Part shown: piece by piece, positions 1 to 7,178 of the stretch | Numbering within the stretch: position 1 is the stretch's first letter | Layout of the letters: the number at the start of each line of letters is the position of its first letter | Source of the DNA: Dehalococcoidia bacterium | GTDB taxonomy: Bacteria > Chloroflexota > Dehalococcoidia > JACPQF01 | DNA length: 29,683 bases | Direction: 5' to 3' | Assembly (NCBI GenBank): GCA_030650265.1 | Contig: JAUSEJ010000249.1 | Coordinates: 1 to 29,683 of the forward strand | Notes under the pieces: generated by a model | Seen by the model: the letters and a program-made list of their open reading frames with translations, nothing else | Database searches by the model: none | Told to the model about the DNA's origin: nothing | Translations under genes and position numbers: made by a program

Positions 1-1
1 C

Positions 2-163
2 TCCCTGGGATTCGCCGATCCGAAGGCCAGAATGTCCTTCGGCTACGTAATGAACAAGATGTCCGGTATGGAAAGTCCCGCCACCAGCCGGTCGCAAGCC
101 CTTGTCGATGCCGTCTATCTATCGATCGGCTACCGGTCGAGGGCTTCCGGCAGTTGGATCTGA
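2..163 (+). CDS. Serine hydrolase of the beta-lactamase family, C-terminal end only (5' truncated by window)
   Basis: The frame is open from the left edge and stops at TGA 161-163, giving the last 53 residues. The piece FGYVMNKM followed by QALVDAVY resembles the C-terminal end of class C beta-lactamase/EstB-like serine hydrolases, where a Phe-Gly-Tyr-hydrophobic-Met-Asn stretch forms the last core strand and is followed by a closing helix. The catalytic SxxK and YxN motifs would lie upstream, outside the window, so activity cannot be judged. Likely role is hydrolysis of an ester or amide, substrate unknown. The next gene on the same strand starts about 117 bases later with its own ribosome binding site. 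Confidence 0.6.
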   Translation, partial: SLGFADPKARMSFGYVMNKMSGMESPATSRSQALVDAVYLSIGYRSRASGSWI

Positions 164-280
164 GGCGCCAGGCCCGATTTGCTCTGGAGCGATCCAGGAC
201 CAGAGTGCTCTACAGGTCACAGCCTAACGAAAGACGTGGTATGGTACAAGTCACTACAAAACGGCGTAAGGAAAAGTTGG

Positions 281-862
281 ATGTATACGCAATTAGGCCC
301 AGGGGTTGAGACATACCAGTTAAAGGTCTGTCTAAGAGAAATCAGGCCACAGGTATGGCGAAGAATTCAAGTTTCTGGAGATATCACCCTACCAAGGCTA
401 CATATGGTTCTTCAGGCAGTCATGGGATGGACTAATTCGCACCTGCACATGTTCACCGTCGACGGAACTGATTATGGGGAGCCGGATCCGGACTTTCCTG
501 ATGATGTGCCTATGATTGACGAGAGGCGGAAACGGCTCAACAAACTTGTCATCCGCCGAAATACCAGAATCATCTACGCCTACGACTTCGGCGATAATTG
601 GCAGCACGACATTCTGGTCGAGAAAATCTTCCGGCCGGAGCCGTGGCACAACCACCCTTTCTGCCTCGAGGGCGCCCGCGCCTGTCCGCCGGAAGACGTC
701 GGCGGCGTATCAGGCTATCGGGATTTCCGAAGAAGCATCCGGCATCCCCGAGATCCTGAACACGATTCGTGTCTGACTTGGGTTGGCGGGGCATTCGATC
801 CTGAAGGGTTCGACATCAATGCCGTCAATCGAACCCTATCGGGTAGCCGCTTCCGGTTCTAG
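281..862 (+). CDS. Plasmid pRiA4b ORF-3-like family protein
   Basis: The 193-residue product fits the pRiA4b ORF-3 family (PF07929). Visible signatures are the opening strand YQLKVCLREIRPQVWRRI, then VLQAVMGWTNSHLHMF, YDFGDNW in the middle, and the late CPPEDVGGVSGY stretch followed by a FDINAVN end. The family is widespread as single genes and as passengers of some IS elements; its biochemical role is not established. I chose ATG 281 because AAGGA lies 8 bases upstream and the family homology starts just after it. A TTG at 179 would add 34 residues with no resemblance to the family. I see no transposase or terminal repeats around it, so it is best treated as a stand-alone chromosomal copy. 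Confidence 0.85.
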   Translation: MYTQLGPGVETYQLKVCLREIRPQVWRRIQVSGDITLPRLHMVLQAVMGWTNSHLHMFTVDGTDYGEPDPDFPDDVPMIDERRKRLNKLVIRRNTRIIYAYDFGDNWQHDILVEKIFRPEPWHNHPFCLEGARACPPEDVGGVSGYRDFRRSIRHPRDPEHDSCLTWVGGAFDPEGFDINAVNRTLSGSRFRF

Positions 863-1094
863 CTTGACTGGATGCGGCGCAACTTCGGTATTTTGGCCGA
901 GTCAGGACCTCTCGATATCTGGAGACAGAGACGGAGGTAGAGTTCCCGACTTCGAACTCGACATCGACGACGGCCCTATCGTTGCCTGCGGTCCAGCCCT
1001 AACTCGGCGTAGAGCTATCGAGACCGACAATCATGACACTCTGCAACAGCAATTTATCTGTACGCCAGTGCTATTACTCTCGTCACCAGTCAAC

Positions 1095-2722
1095 CTATCC
1101 AGACACGATATCTAATGTAATAGACTTCTTACGATTCTTCTCCTCGTACATTAGACTGTCTGCCTGAGCAAGCAGCATCTCTATGGTAACAGGGTAAAAT
1201 GGGTCGTAGATGGCGATACCGACGCTAATGGATAGTAGCCGGGGCGGGAACCTTTCGGCGCTGGTGGCGAGAACAGAGGATCGAAGGCGCGTGACCCTCT
1301 CCTGCGCCTGGACCTTGGAAACAATTTCCGTTACAACGGCAAACTCGTCTCCGCCGATTCGCGCGATAATGTCTGCATTGCGAGAACTGCTCTTCAGGGC
1401 CATGGCTAGCGTTACCAGAGCCAGGTCACCCTGACTGTGCCCCAAGGTGTCGTTTATCGATTTCAGCCCGTCCAAATCGATGTAGAGAAGCAAAAGCAAA
1501 GACCGTTGCCTGTTGGCTGATTGCATTTGGTGATTGGTCAGGGCAAAAAACCTCGTCGATTGTACAGGCCAGTGAGCTCATCCTTGAGGGACTGGTCTCG
1601 TAAGTTCTCTCGCAGAAGCGCGAGTTCCGTGATGTCGTGCAAAGTAGCGAGAAAGGCGGGTTCGCTCAACCAGGTCGTTTTAGCAACGCGCATCTCCGCA
1701 ATAATTGGCTCGCCGTCAGGATCCGCGAAAGTGATCTCACGGACATCAGCCTGTTCGATGGGAAAATCGGAGGTTGGACCGATGATCCGGGTGCTGCTGT
1801 CGCCCAGAAGAGTCTCTGCGGCCGGGTTCATATATCGTAGGCTATTATCCGGAGCGACAACGACGAAGGCGTCAACGCTATTCTCCAACAAGGAGTGATA
1901 GCTATCCTGGAGGAAAGCGAAGGCGGTGGCGATCTTGAGGGCATGCCCGGTTCGACGGGAGGCGAAGTAGGTATGACCGATCGCCACGGTTGAGGCAATG
2001 AGGGTAAGAGCGTGCCAATACCACCAAGAAATGGACCAGAGACCGTCGATGATGAAAAGTGTCCCGGCAACCCCAAAGAGCAGACACAACGCAGTAATCA
2101 CGAGGTCATCTGTGTTCTTAGCCAGCAGGTATTGGCGAAACAAGCCCGCAGCCGCCAACAGAAACAGCAGCCCTGCCGCCAAGTTAGCGGCATTGGCTTG
2201 GCTGGTGAAACTGCCTTCATTGCTCATTGTCGGAAGAAGGGCAGCATAATTCAGCGTGACGATACCGATCAATAGCGCCAGGGCGGCCGCCGACACAGGG
2301 AGATACTTGGCCAACCGGGTGGTGATAAATCGATCGGGCAGCCAGGATCCGCAACAAACAAGCCCACCGGTGAGATTCGCCACAGTTCGTAGCCAAACGA
2401 AAGCGTCGTCTATGGGGATGGAGGCGTGCATAAATCCCAGCACCCCCATGAAACAGAAGCCGCAGGAAATCCAGATGAAATGGTCGGAAACCCTATTGCG
2501 ATCACTTGGCAGGACAATAACGATAGCCAGAATCAAAGCAGTGAGGGCGTTAGCTGCCTCAAGACTCGAATGGAACTCCAGGCTGACCCAGCGGGCTTCG
2601 GAAGCAATTGATTTATCAAGGATCACTATGACGACAGAAGCCACAGTGACTACGATCAGCAAGGTCACGAAAACGAACAGGGATAGTCGACTGTTTTCAG
2701 ATCGGGAAGGAATTGCACTCAT
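1095..2722 (-). pseudogene. Membrane-anchored PAS-GGDEF diguanylate cyclase, split by a one-base frameshift
   Basis: Two adjacent reading frames make one protein. The first part (2722 down to stop at 1538) has about seven to nine membrane segments in its first 255 residues, then a PAS domain near 270-375, and ends just inside the GGDEF domain at DELTGLYNRRGFLP. The second frame (to 1095) continues it with LYIDLDGLKSINDTLGH and the IGGDEFAVV active-site loop. The break is at a run of six T on the coding strand (1547-1552); a seventh T would read GFFALTNHQ and join the two. The family makes cyclic di-GMP from GTP. Start ATG 2722 has GAAGGAG 8 bases upstream, better than the 14-residue longer alternative. 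It may be a true pseudogene, an assembly error, or a slippage-expressed gene; the GGDEF core looks otherwise intact. Confidence 0.8.
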
Positions 2723-2875
2723 CACACAGACTCCTTCGACTACTTCGTTGTAGCCTCCAGCCAACCCATGCGCCGGTTAAAAGACCGACAATGTACCCTC
2801 CGCCTATACTTATATTATGTCACAAGACCGGCACACTTACAATGGTCGAAGTGCCCCACCCGGCTCTGTTCGTTC

Positions 2876-2905
2876 TTGACATTTGTCGCGGCGCTATGGT
2901 ATAAA
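2876..2905 (+). promoter_or_regulatory. Sigma-70-type promoter of tRNA-Phe
   Basis: A consensus -35 TTGACA (2876-2881) is followed after 18 bases by TATAAA (2900-2905). Transcription would start near 2912, about 30 bases before the mature tRNA. This is the best-matching promoter in the window, as expected for a stable RNA gene. Confidence 0.75.
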
Positions 2906-2942
2906 ACTAGCGATCCGCGGTAGCCCCAAGGGGGTTGCACCT

Positions 2943-3015
2943 GCCAAGGTAGCTCAGGTGGTAGAGCAGTGGACTGAAAATCCACGTGTCAGCGGTCCGA
3001 CTCCGCTCCTTGGCA
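2943..3015 (+). tRNA. tRNA-Phe (anticodon GAA)
   Basis: A complete 73-base cloverleaf is visible. The acceptor stem GCCAAGG pairs with CCTTGGC; the D arm is GCTC/GAGC; the anticodon stem GTGGA/TCCAC holds the loop CTGAAAA with anticodon GAA; the variable loop is GTGTC; the T stem is AGCGG/CCGCT. The discriminator is A, and the following bases are CCG, so the CCA end is not fully encoded and must be added by the CCA enzyme. The T loop reads TCCGACT, with C instead of the near-universal T at position 55 (normally pseudouridine). All stems are intact, so the gene looks functional. Confidence 0.95.
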
Positions 3016-3036
3016 CCGGGTCATTGCTCTTCCTCT

Positions 3037-3078
3037 GGCCATTCCAGTCCTTTCAAAGACCGGGATGGCCTCTTTCTT
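3037..3078 (+). terminator. Rho-independent terminator after tRNA-Phe
   Basis: A 13-bp stem (3037-3049 with 3058-3070; one G-T wobble and one A-C mismatch) closes an 8-base loop and is followed by a T-rich tract, TCTTTCTTT. It starts 22 bases after the tRNA and so ends its transcript. The rest of 3016-3316 holds no gene that I can see. Confidence 0.6.
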
Positions 3079-3162
3079 TGCGCTTCTTCACCCTCTGCAG
3101 TTTGCTGAACCCATCTGAAGGCCTAAAGCCACCGGCCAAAGGGCATAGACCGGCATAAATTG

Positions 3163-3191
3163 TTGTTTCAGCACCAGACACGTGGTACAAT
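3163..3191 (+). promoter_or_regulatory. Candidate promoter for the two-TM protein gene
   Basis: TTGTTT (3163-3168), 17 bases, TACAAT (3186-3191). It would give a leader of about 120 bases before ATG 3317. A second, weaker possibility is TTGACA 3201-3206 with TATCGG 17 bases on. Neither is decisive. Confidence 0.3.
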
Positions 3192-3316
3192 TGAGCCAGT
3201 TTGACAGTCCGCGGTGCAGCAACTATCGGTTGACTTTGAGCAGCGTCTTGTTCTCGGAGGTTTTGGCATCGACCGAACTCTCCATCTATTCACAGACTGA
3301 AGTGTGGGAGCTATCG

Positions 3317-4078
3317 ATGAAGCGGTTTCTTGGTTTTGCCGCGATTGGCTTGTCGCTGGTGGTCCTATCCTTCCTGTTTTACATGATAAACTACGTGATG
3401 CTGCGAGACGTCACGCACATTCTGGATTATTTTCTGATCGACCTCGGCTTCTTGCCACTCGAGGTCTTCCTCGTGGTTATGGTTGTTGAACGACTTCTGG
3501 CCCTGCGGGCGAAACGTTCCAACGAGTATAAACTAAACATGGTAGTAGGGGTCTTCTTTAGCGAGGTGGGGACCAAACTTCTCGCAGATCTTGCGAGGGG
3601 ATTCGATCACCATGATCTTGTCAGAACTCGCCTGAATGTATCGGACAACTGGACTTCGAAGGATTTCCGCTCGGCGATAGGCTTCGCCAATAGCGCCAGA
3701 AAAATCACAAGTTGCGATAACCTGGACCTTGATTCACTCAAGGATTTCCTGCTCAGCAGGCGGGATTTCCTTCTCCGACTTCTGGAGAACCAGAACATTC
3801 TGGAGCACGACCGTTTTGCTGCTCTTCTTTGGGCCATCTTTCACCTTGCGGAAGAACTGGCCGCGCGTCATAGTTTGAAGGGAATCCCGGAGTTTGAGCT
3901 GACCCATCTGGCCGGTGATATTCAGCGGGCAATTGAACGCCTGATCCCGGAATGGTTGCTGTACATGTCCCACCTGCAATCGAAATACCCGTACCTTTTC
4001 TCTTTTGCGTGCCGGACGCACCCTATGAGGGATGAGTCTTCGCCTGTCTTAAAACCGACATCAGGCTCTGTAAACTGA
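3317..4078 (+). CDS. Conserved two-transmembrane protein of unknown function
   Basis: The 253-residue product has two clear membrane segments (about residues 5-27 and 38-60, the second ending VVMVVERLLALR) and then a soluble, mostly helical part rich in charged residues, predicted to be cytoplasmic. I recall uncharacterised bacterial proteins with a similar FLIDLGFLPLEVFLV membrane hairpin followed by KLNMVVGVFFSEVG, but I cannot name a family or function. ATG 3317 is preferred over an upstream start at 3182 because GGGAG lies 6 bases before it and the membrane hairpin begins at once. It ends 27 bases before the pspA promoter -10, on the same strand. Its position beside a membrane stress operon suggests, but does not show, a related envelope role. 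Confidence 0.7.
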   Translation: MKRFLGFAAIGLSLVVLSFLFYMINYVMLRDVTHILDYFLIDLGFLPLEVFLVVMVVERLLALRAKRSNEYKLNMVVGVFFSEVGTKLLADLARGFDHHDLVRTRLNVSDNWTSKDFRSAIGFANSARKITSCDNLDLDSLKDFLLSRRDFLLRLLENQNILEHDRFAALLWAIFHLAEELAARHSLKGIPEFELTHLAGDIQRAIERLIPEWLLYMSHLQSKYPYLFSFACRTHPMRDESSPVLKPTSGSVN

Positions 4079-4081
4079 ACC

Positions 4082-4111
4082 TTGCTCCACTGCATTGTGC
4101 TGCGCTATAAT
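4082..4111 (+). promoter_or_regulatory. Promoter of pspA-pspAA
   Basis: TTGCTC (4082-4087), 18 bases, and a perfect TATAAT (4106-4111). Transcription would start near 4118, about 33 bases before the pspA ATG. No sigma-54 (-24/-12) signature is seen, so this pspA is not controlled in the E. coli PspF manner. Confidence 0.65.
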
Positions 4112-4150
4112 TGGACGATAACCCAGCTTTCGCGATAAGGAGGTACACAA

Positions 4151-4879
4151 ATGGGCCTACTGTCCCGAATGTCCACTGTCATTCAGGCGAAGATGGCTGC
4201 CCTGCTCGAAAGGGCCGAAGACCCCAGAGAAACTCTCGATTATTCGTACCAGAAACAGGTCGAGATGCTCCAAAACGTCAAACGAGGCATCGTCGACGTT
4301 ACCACATCCAAACGACGCCTCGAACTACAGGCCGCCAAGATTCAGGAGAGCGGCAGAAACCTCGACGACCAGGCCCGTCGTGCTCTGGCCGCCGGTCGCG
4401 AGGACCTGGCCCGAACGGCGCTTGAGCGCAAACAGGTCATCGCCTCGCAATTGCAGTCACTTACTGGCCAGATCGAGCAACTAAAGACAGAACAGGGGAA
4501 ACTTGAGGCCGCGGAGCAACGACTCTCCACCAAAGTGGAGGCTTTCCGTACTCGCAAGGAAACCATCAAAGCCCAGTACTCGGCGGCGGAAGCCCAAGTC
4601 CGCATCGGCGAGGCCGTGACAGGCATTTCCGAGGAGATGGCCGACGTCGGCCTGGCGGTCGAGAGAGCCGAGGACAAGACAGAGCAGATGAGAGCAAGGG
4701 CCGGCGCTATCGATGAACTTCTATCGACAGGCGTCCTCGAGGACCTGACCGGCTCGTCCGATGCCGTCGAGAGCGAGCTTGCCAAGATCTCGGCCTCCCA
4801 AAACGTGGAAAATGAACTTGCCAGCCTCAAAGCTCTGATCAAGGGACCCGAATTAAAACAACTTGAGGGCGGAAAATGA
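4151..4879 (+). CDS. pspA: Phage shock protein A (PspA/IM30 family) membrane-stress protein
   Basis: At 242 residues the product has the usual length of PspA/IM30. It opens with the family's amphipathic N-terminal helix region (MGLLSRMSTVIQAKMAALLE), then AEDPRETLDYSY, and consists almost entirely of long coiled-coil helices (about residues 25-215). Proteins of this family bind inner membranes with stored-curvature stress and assemble into ESCRT-III-like rods and rings that limit leakage. A strong ribosome binding site (AAGGAGGT) sits 6 bases before ATG. The stop codon overlaps the start of pspAA in ATGA, so the two are translationally coupled. No basic C-terminal extension typical of the plastid/cyanobacterial VIPP1 is present. 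Confidence 0.93.
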   Translation: MGLLSRMSTVIQAKMAALLERAEDPRETLDYSYQKQVEMLQNVKRGIVDVTTSKRRLELQAAKIQESGRNLDDQARRALAAGREDLARTALERKQVIASQLQSLTGQIEQLKTEQGKLEAAEQRLSTKVEAFRTRKETIKAQYSAAEAQVRIGEAVTGISEEMADVGLAVERAEDKTEQMRARAGAIDELLSTGVLEDLTGSSDAVESELAKISASQNVENELASLKALIKGPELKQLEGGK

Positions 4880-5154
4880 TCGTACGTATTCTCTCCGAAG
4901 GGCAATACCAACTGCCAGGCGCTCAGCTTGACCAACTCAACGACCTCGATAACCAGGTGGTCGACGCCGTGGCGGCCAACGACCAGGAGGGCTTCAAAGT
5001 GCTGTTTGGCCGGATGCTGAAGCTGGTCCGGGAGCAGGGACAACCCCTGCCACTGGAAATCATTTCCGAGTCCCAGATAATCCTGCCTGACGCCGATACG
5101 ACCATGGACGAGGCGAGGTTACTGTTCACCGGCGAGGGACTCATTCCCGGCTGA
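4876..5154 (+). CDS. pspAA: PspA-associated protein PspAA
   Basis: A 92-residue protein that starts inside the pspA stop codon (ATGA overlap). The opening MIVRILSEGQYQL, the LNDLDNQVV stretch and the late PDADTTMDEARLLFTGEGLIPG match the small PspAA family, which I know from comparative genomics as a regular partner of PspA in Chloroflexota, Actinobacteria and Archaea. Its molecular role is not established; a direct PspA-binding or regulatory role is inferred from the constant linkage. Its last 14 bases overlap the 3' end of pspAB on the other strand, so transcripts of the two operons are complementary at their ends. Confidence 0.85.
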   Translation: MIVRILSEGQYQLPGAQLDQLNDLDNQVVDAVAANDQEGFKVLFGRMLKLVREQGQPLPLEIISESQIILPDADTTMDEARLLFTGEGLIPG

Positions 5155-5740
5155 GCGGCATGTCCCAGAGGGGATACCATCGCTCCATCTCGGCTTCGAT
5201 TGGCAGTTCCTTCTCCATGATGGCGCCCAACCGAAGCTCGAATGCGTTGTCGCGCTTATGACCTGACAAAGGGACAAACGGGTAGAATTTACCCCGCTTG
5301 TAGTTATACAGCCAGTAGACAAGCCGGTCCTTCCCGGAGAAGGACTGGCTTGTTTCGTTCTCAAACTGAAAGACCGCGGCGAGCATCTGTTCGCCAAAGC
5401 CACGCTCGTCGAGCGTTGTCGAGACGACGTGCATGGCGGCAACCAAGTCTTCAAAGCCGCCGTCCGTCAGCACCAGCCACTCGTACCCGTAGCTGTCGTG
5501 ACGATGCTCCGCCTTCGTGCCTACTTCCTGGCCGCCGAGTCTCAGGAGGTCGTTGATCTCGCCTGCCGCGGCCTCAAAGAAGGAAGAATCCACCGGCTTG
5601 ATGCAGACGCTCGCCTTACCGGTCGAACGAAGCCCGAGGTGAGCCTGTAAAGTTACGTAGGCTGTACTCATGGCGAACAGATGGTCCAACTGCGACTTGA
5701 CAGGTTTCTGCCTGCCAAGCAGTTCGTCAAACCAGCTCAT
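5141..5740 (-). CDS. pspAB: PspA-associated protein PspAB
   Basis: The 199-residue product starts MSWFDELLGRQKPVK and continues with a soluble alpha/beta domain (VLTDGGFEDLVAAMHVVSTTL, FYPFVPLSGHKRDNAFELRL). It matches my recollection of PspAB, a family found with PspAA and HtpX in PSP gene clusters. No enzyme motif is visible. ATG 5740 overlaps the htpX stop in ATGA, so it is coupled to the protease gene. Its 3' end overlaps pspAA tail to tail. A link with PspA and HtpX in one membrane-quality system is inferred from neighbourhood; the biochemical role remains unknown. Confidence 0.85.
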   Translation of the reverse strand: MSWFDELLGRQKPVKSQLDHLFAMSTAYVTLQAHLGLRSTGKASVCIKPVDSSFFEAAAGEINDLLRLGGQEVGTKAEHRHDSYGYEWLVLTDGGFEDLVAAMHVVSTTLDERGFGEQMLAAVFQFENETSQSFSGKDRLVYWLYNYKRGKFYPFVPLSGHKRDNAFELRLGAIMEKELPIEAEMERWYPLWDMPLSRE

Positions 5741-6630
5741 ATGCCGGTCTCCATCTCCTGCTGCATTCGCTTCAAGCGCGCCAATCTCTTCTCCATTGAA
5801 GGGTGAGTAGAGAACAACTCCATGAAAGATGATCCCTTCAGGGCAGGAACGATGAAGAAGGCGTTCATGCCGTCAACCTTCCTGAGGTCCTGCTGGGGAA
5901 TACGCTGCATGGTGCCGCTTATTTTCACCAAAGCCGCCTCAAGGTGCGCCGGCGCCCCCGTGATGATGGCCGAGCCACGATCCGCAGCATACTCTCTATA
6001 GCGGGACAAGGCGCGGATAAGGAAGAAGCTGACTATCCAGACCAGTAGCGAAACAAGGTAGACGACCACAACGGATTGCCCGTCCCGACCCCGCCGCCCG
6101 CGGAAGCTGCCAAACATGGAGAAACGCAAAATGAATTGGGCTACCGTGGCAAAGAAGCTGGCGATAGTAATCACGGCGACATCTCGATTGCGGACATGCG
6201 TCAGCTCGTGGGCCAGCACAGCCTCCACTTCGGGTTGATCCAGACGATCGAGAAGACCGGTGGTGACGGCGATAACGGCGTGCTTCGGGCTGCGACCGGT
6301 AGCAAAAGCGTTGGGAATGTCCGTGTCAACCATGGCTATTTTGGGCTTGGGTAGATCGGCCATCGCGGCGAGCCGTTCCACCATGGCGTGGAGATGGGGG
6401 GCTTGAGTGCTATCGACTACATGGGCGCCCATAGACCACAAAACTAGCTTGTCAGACAAGAAGTATTGGGCGCCCAGCAAAATAGCGGCAATAACACCTA
6501 TGGCGAAAAAGTCGAGTCCGGCTGCCCACATTGCCGTCAGAAAAAACAAATAGACCGCGGCGAGGAGGAACATAACGATGAACATACGGACCGCGAGACC
6601 GGTATCTCTTCCGTACCACTTACGTCTCAT
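5737..6630 (-). CDS. htpX: HtpX membrane zinc metalloprotease
   Basis: The 297-residue M48-family protease has two N-terminal membrane segments (about 13-34 and 40-60), the zinc motif HELTH at 141-145 with the catalytic Glu142, two further membrane segments (about 150-170 and 186-206), and the third zinc ligand Glu213 in REYAADRG. All catalytic residues are present and the length is normal. HtpX cleaves damaged or misfolded inner-membrane proteins on the cytoplasmic side. AAGGA lies 7 bases before ATG 6630. It is first in a two-gene operon with pspAB, which places proteolysis and the PspA response together. The 123 bases upstream hold a short hairpin (6660-6679) but no convincing promoter. 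Confidence 0.95.
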   Translation of the reverse strand: MRRKWYGRDTGLAVRMFIVMFLLAAVYLFFLTAMWAAGLDFFAIGVIAAILLGAQYFLSDKLVLWSMGAHVVDSTQAPHLHAMVERLAAMADLPKPKIAMVDTDIPNAFATGRSPKHAVIAVTTGLLDRLDQPEVEAVLAHELTHVRNRDVAVITIASFFATVAQFILRFSMFGSFRGRRGRDGQSVVVVYLVSLLVWIVSFFLIRALSRYREYAADRGSAIITGAPAHLEAALVKISGTMQRIPQQDLRKVDGMNAFFIVPALKGSSFMELFSTHPSMEKRLARLKRMQQEMETGI

Positions 6631-6753
6631 GGCTTTATCCTTTCCCTTCAGAGCAGGCCGGGCGAACGGCCATTCGCCCCTAACTATGCACTACTGGCAC
6701 CCTGGTATTCGTCCCAATTAACTCCCCAAAAACGCCCTTCGCCGTTGCTTCTT

Positions 6754-7149
6754 TCAGGGATCGCGTCGTGGGGCAGTCTGGCCTCGCAGGTTCAAGGCGC
6801 GCTCCATCTTCAGGTATAGGTCGGGAAAATCCACAGGCTTGGTTATGAAATCAACCGCCCCCAGACGCGCCACCTCCTCGGCCTCCTCGAATGAGAATGC
6901 CGTTAGCACGATGACGGGCACGGTTGCGTTGCTGCTCTTGAACAGGCGGAGTAGCCTGAAACCAGTTATCGTTGGCATAGCAAGGTCCAGGGTGACCAGG
7001 TCCGGTTTTTCCTCGTCAAACTTCTGTAGCGCCTCATAACCATCGGTCGCGGTAACGACAACATAACCGCTGGCCTCCAAATTGAGAGTGAGGATTTCGA
7101 GCATTTCCGGATCATCTTCTACGACCAGTATCTTGGGTGGTTGCACCAT
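6754..7149 (-). CDS. Single-domain response regulator (CheY-like receiver)
   Basis: The 131-residue product is a bare receiver domain with no output domain. Key residues are all present: acidic pair Asp12-Asp13, phospho-acceptor Asp55 in LDLAMP, Thr83 in VLTAF and Lys104 in TKP. ATG 7149 has GGAGG 7 bases upstream; an in-frame GTG at 7182 that overlaps the kinase stop lacks this and would add 11 residues of no resemblance. It follows the histidine kinase by 29 bases and is almost surely its phosphorylation partner. With no DNA-binding or enzyme domain, it must act through protein contacts or as a phosphate relay. Confidence 0.92.
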   Translation of the reverse strand: MVQPPKILVVEDDPEMLEILTLNLEASGYVVVTATDGYEALQKFDEEKPDLVTLDLAMPTITGFRLLRLFKSSNATVPVIVLTAFSFEEAEEVARLGAVDFITKPVDFPDLYLKMERALNLRGQTAPRRDP

Positions 7150-7178
7150 GATTGATCCTCCGTGGAATTGGTCCGATT

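Noticed and set aside
281..862. pRiA4b ORF-3-like gene as an IS passenger
   Set aside because: Some IS elements carry this family, but no transposase, terminal inverted repeat or target duplication is visible nearby.
6660..6679. 7-bp hairpin between htpX and the response regulator gene considered as a terminator
   Set aside because: It lies upstream of the response regulator's stop in the wrong order for either minus-strand transcript to need it, and no T-run follows on either strand.
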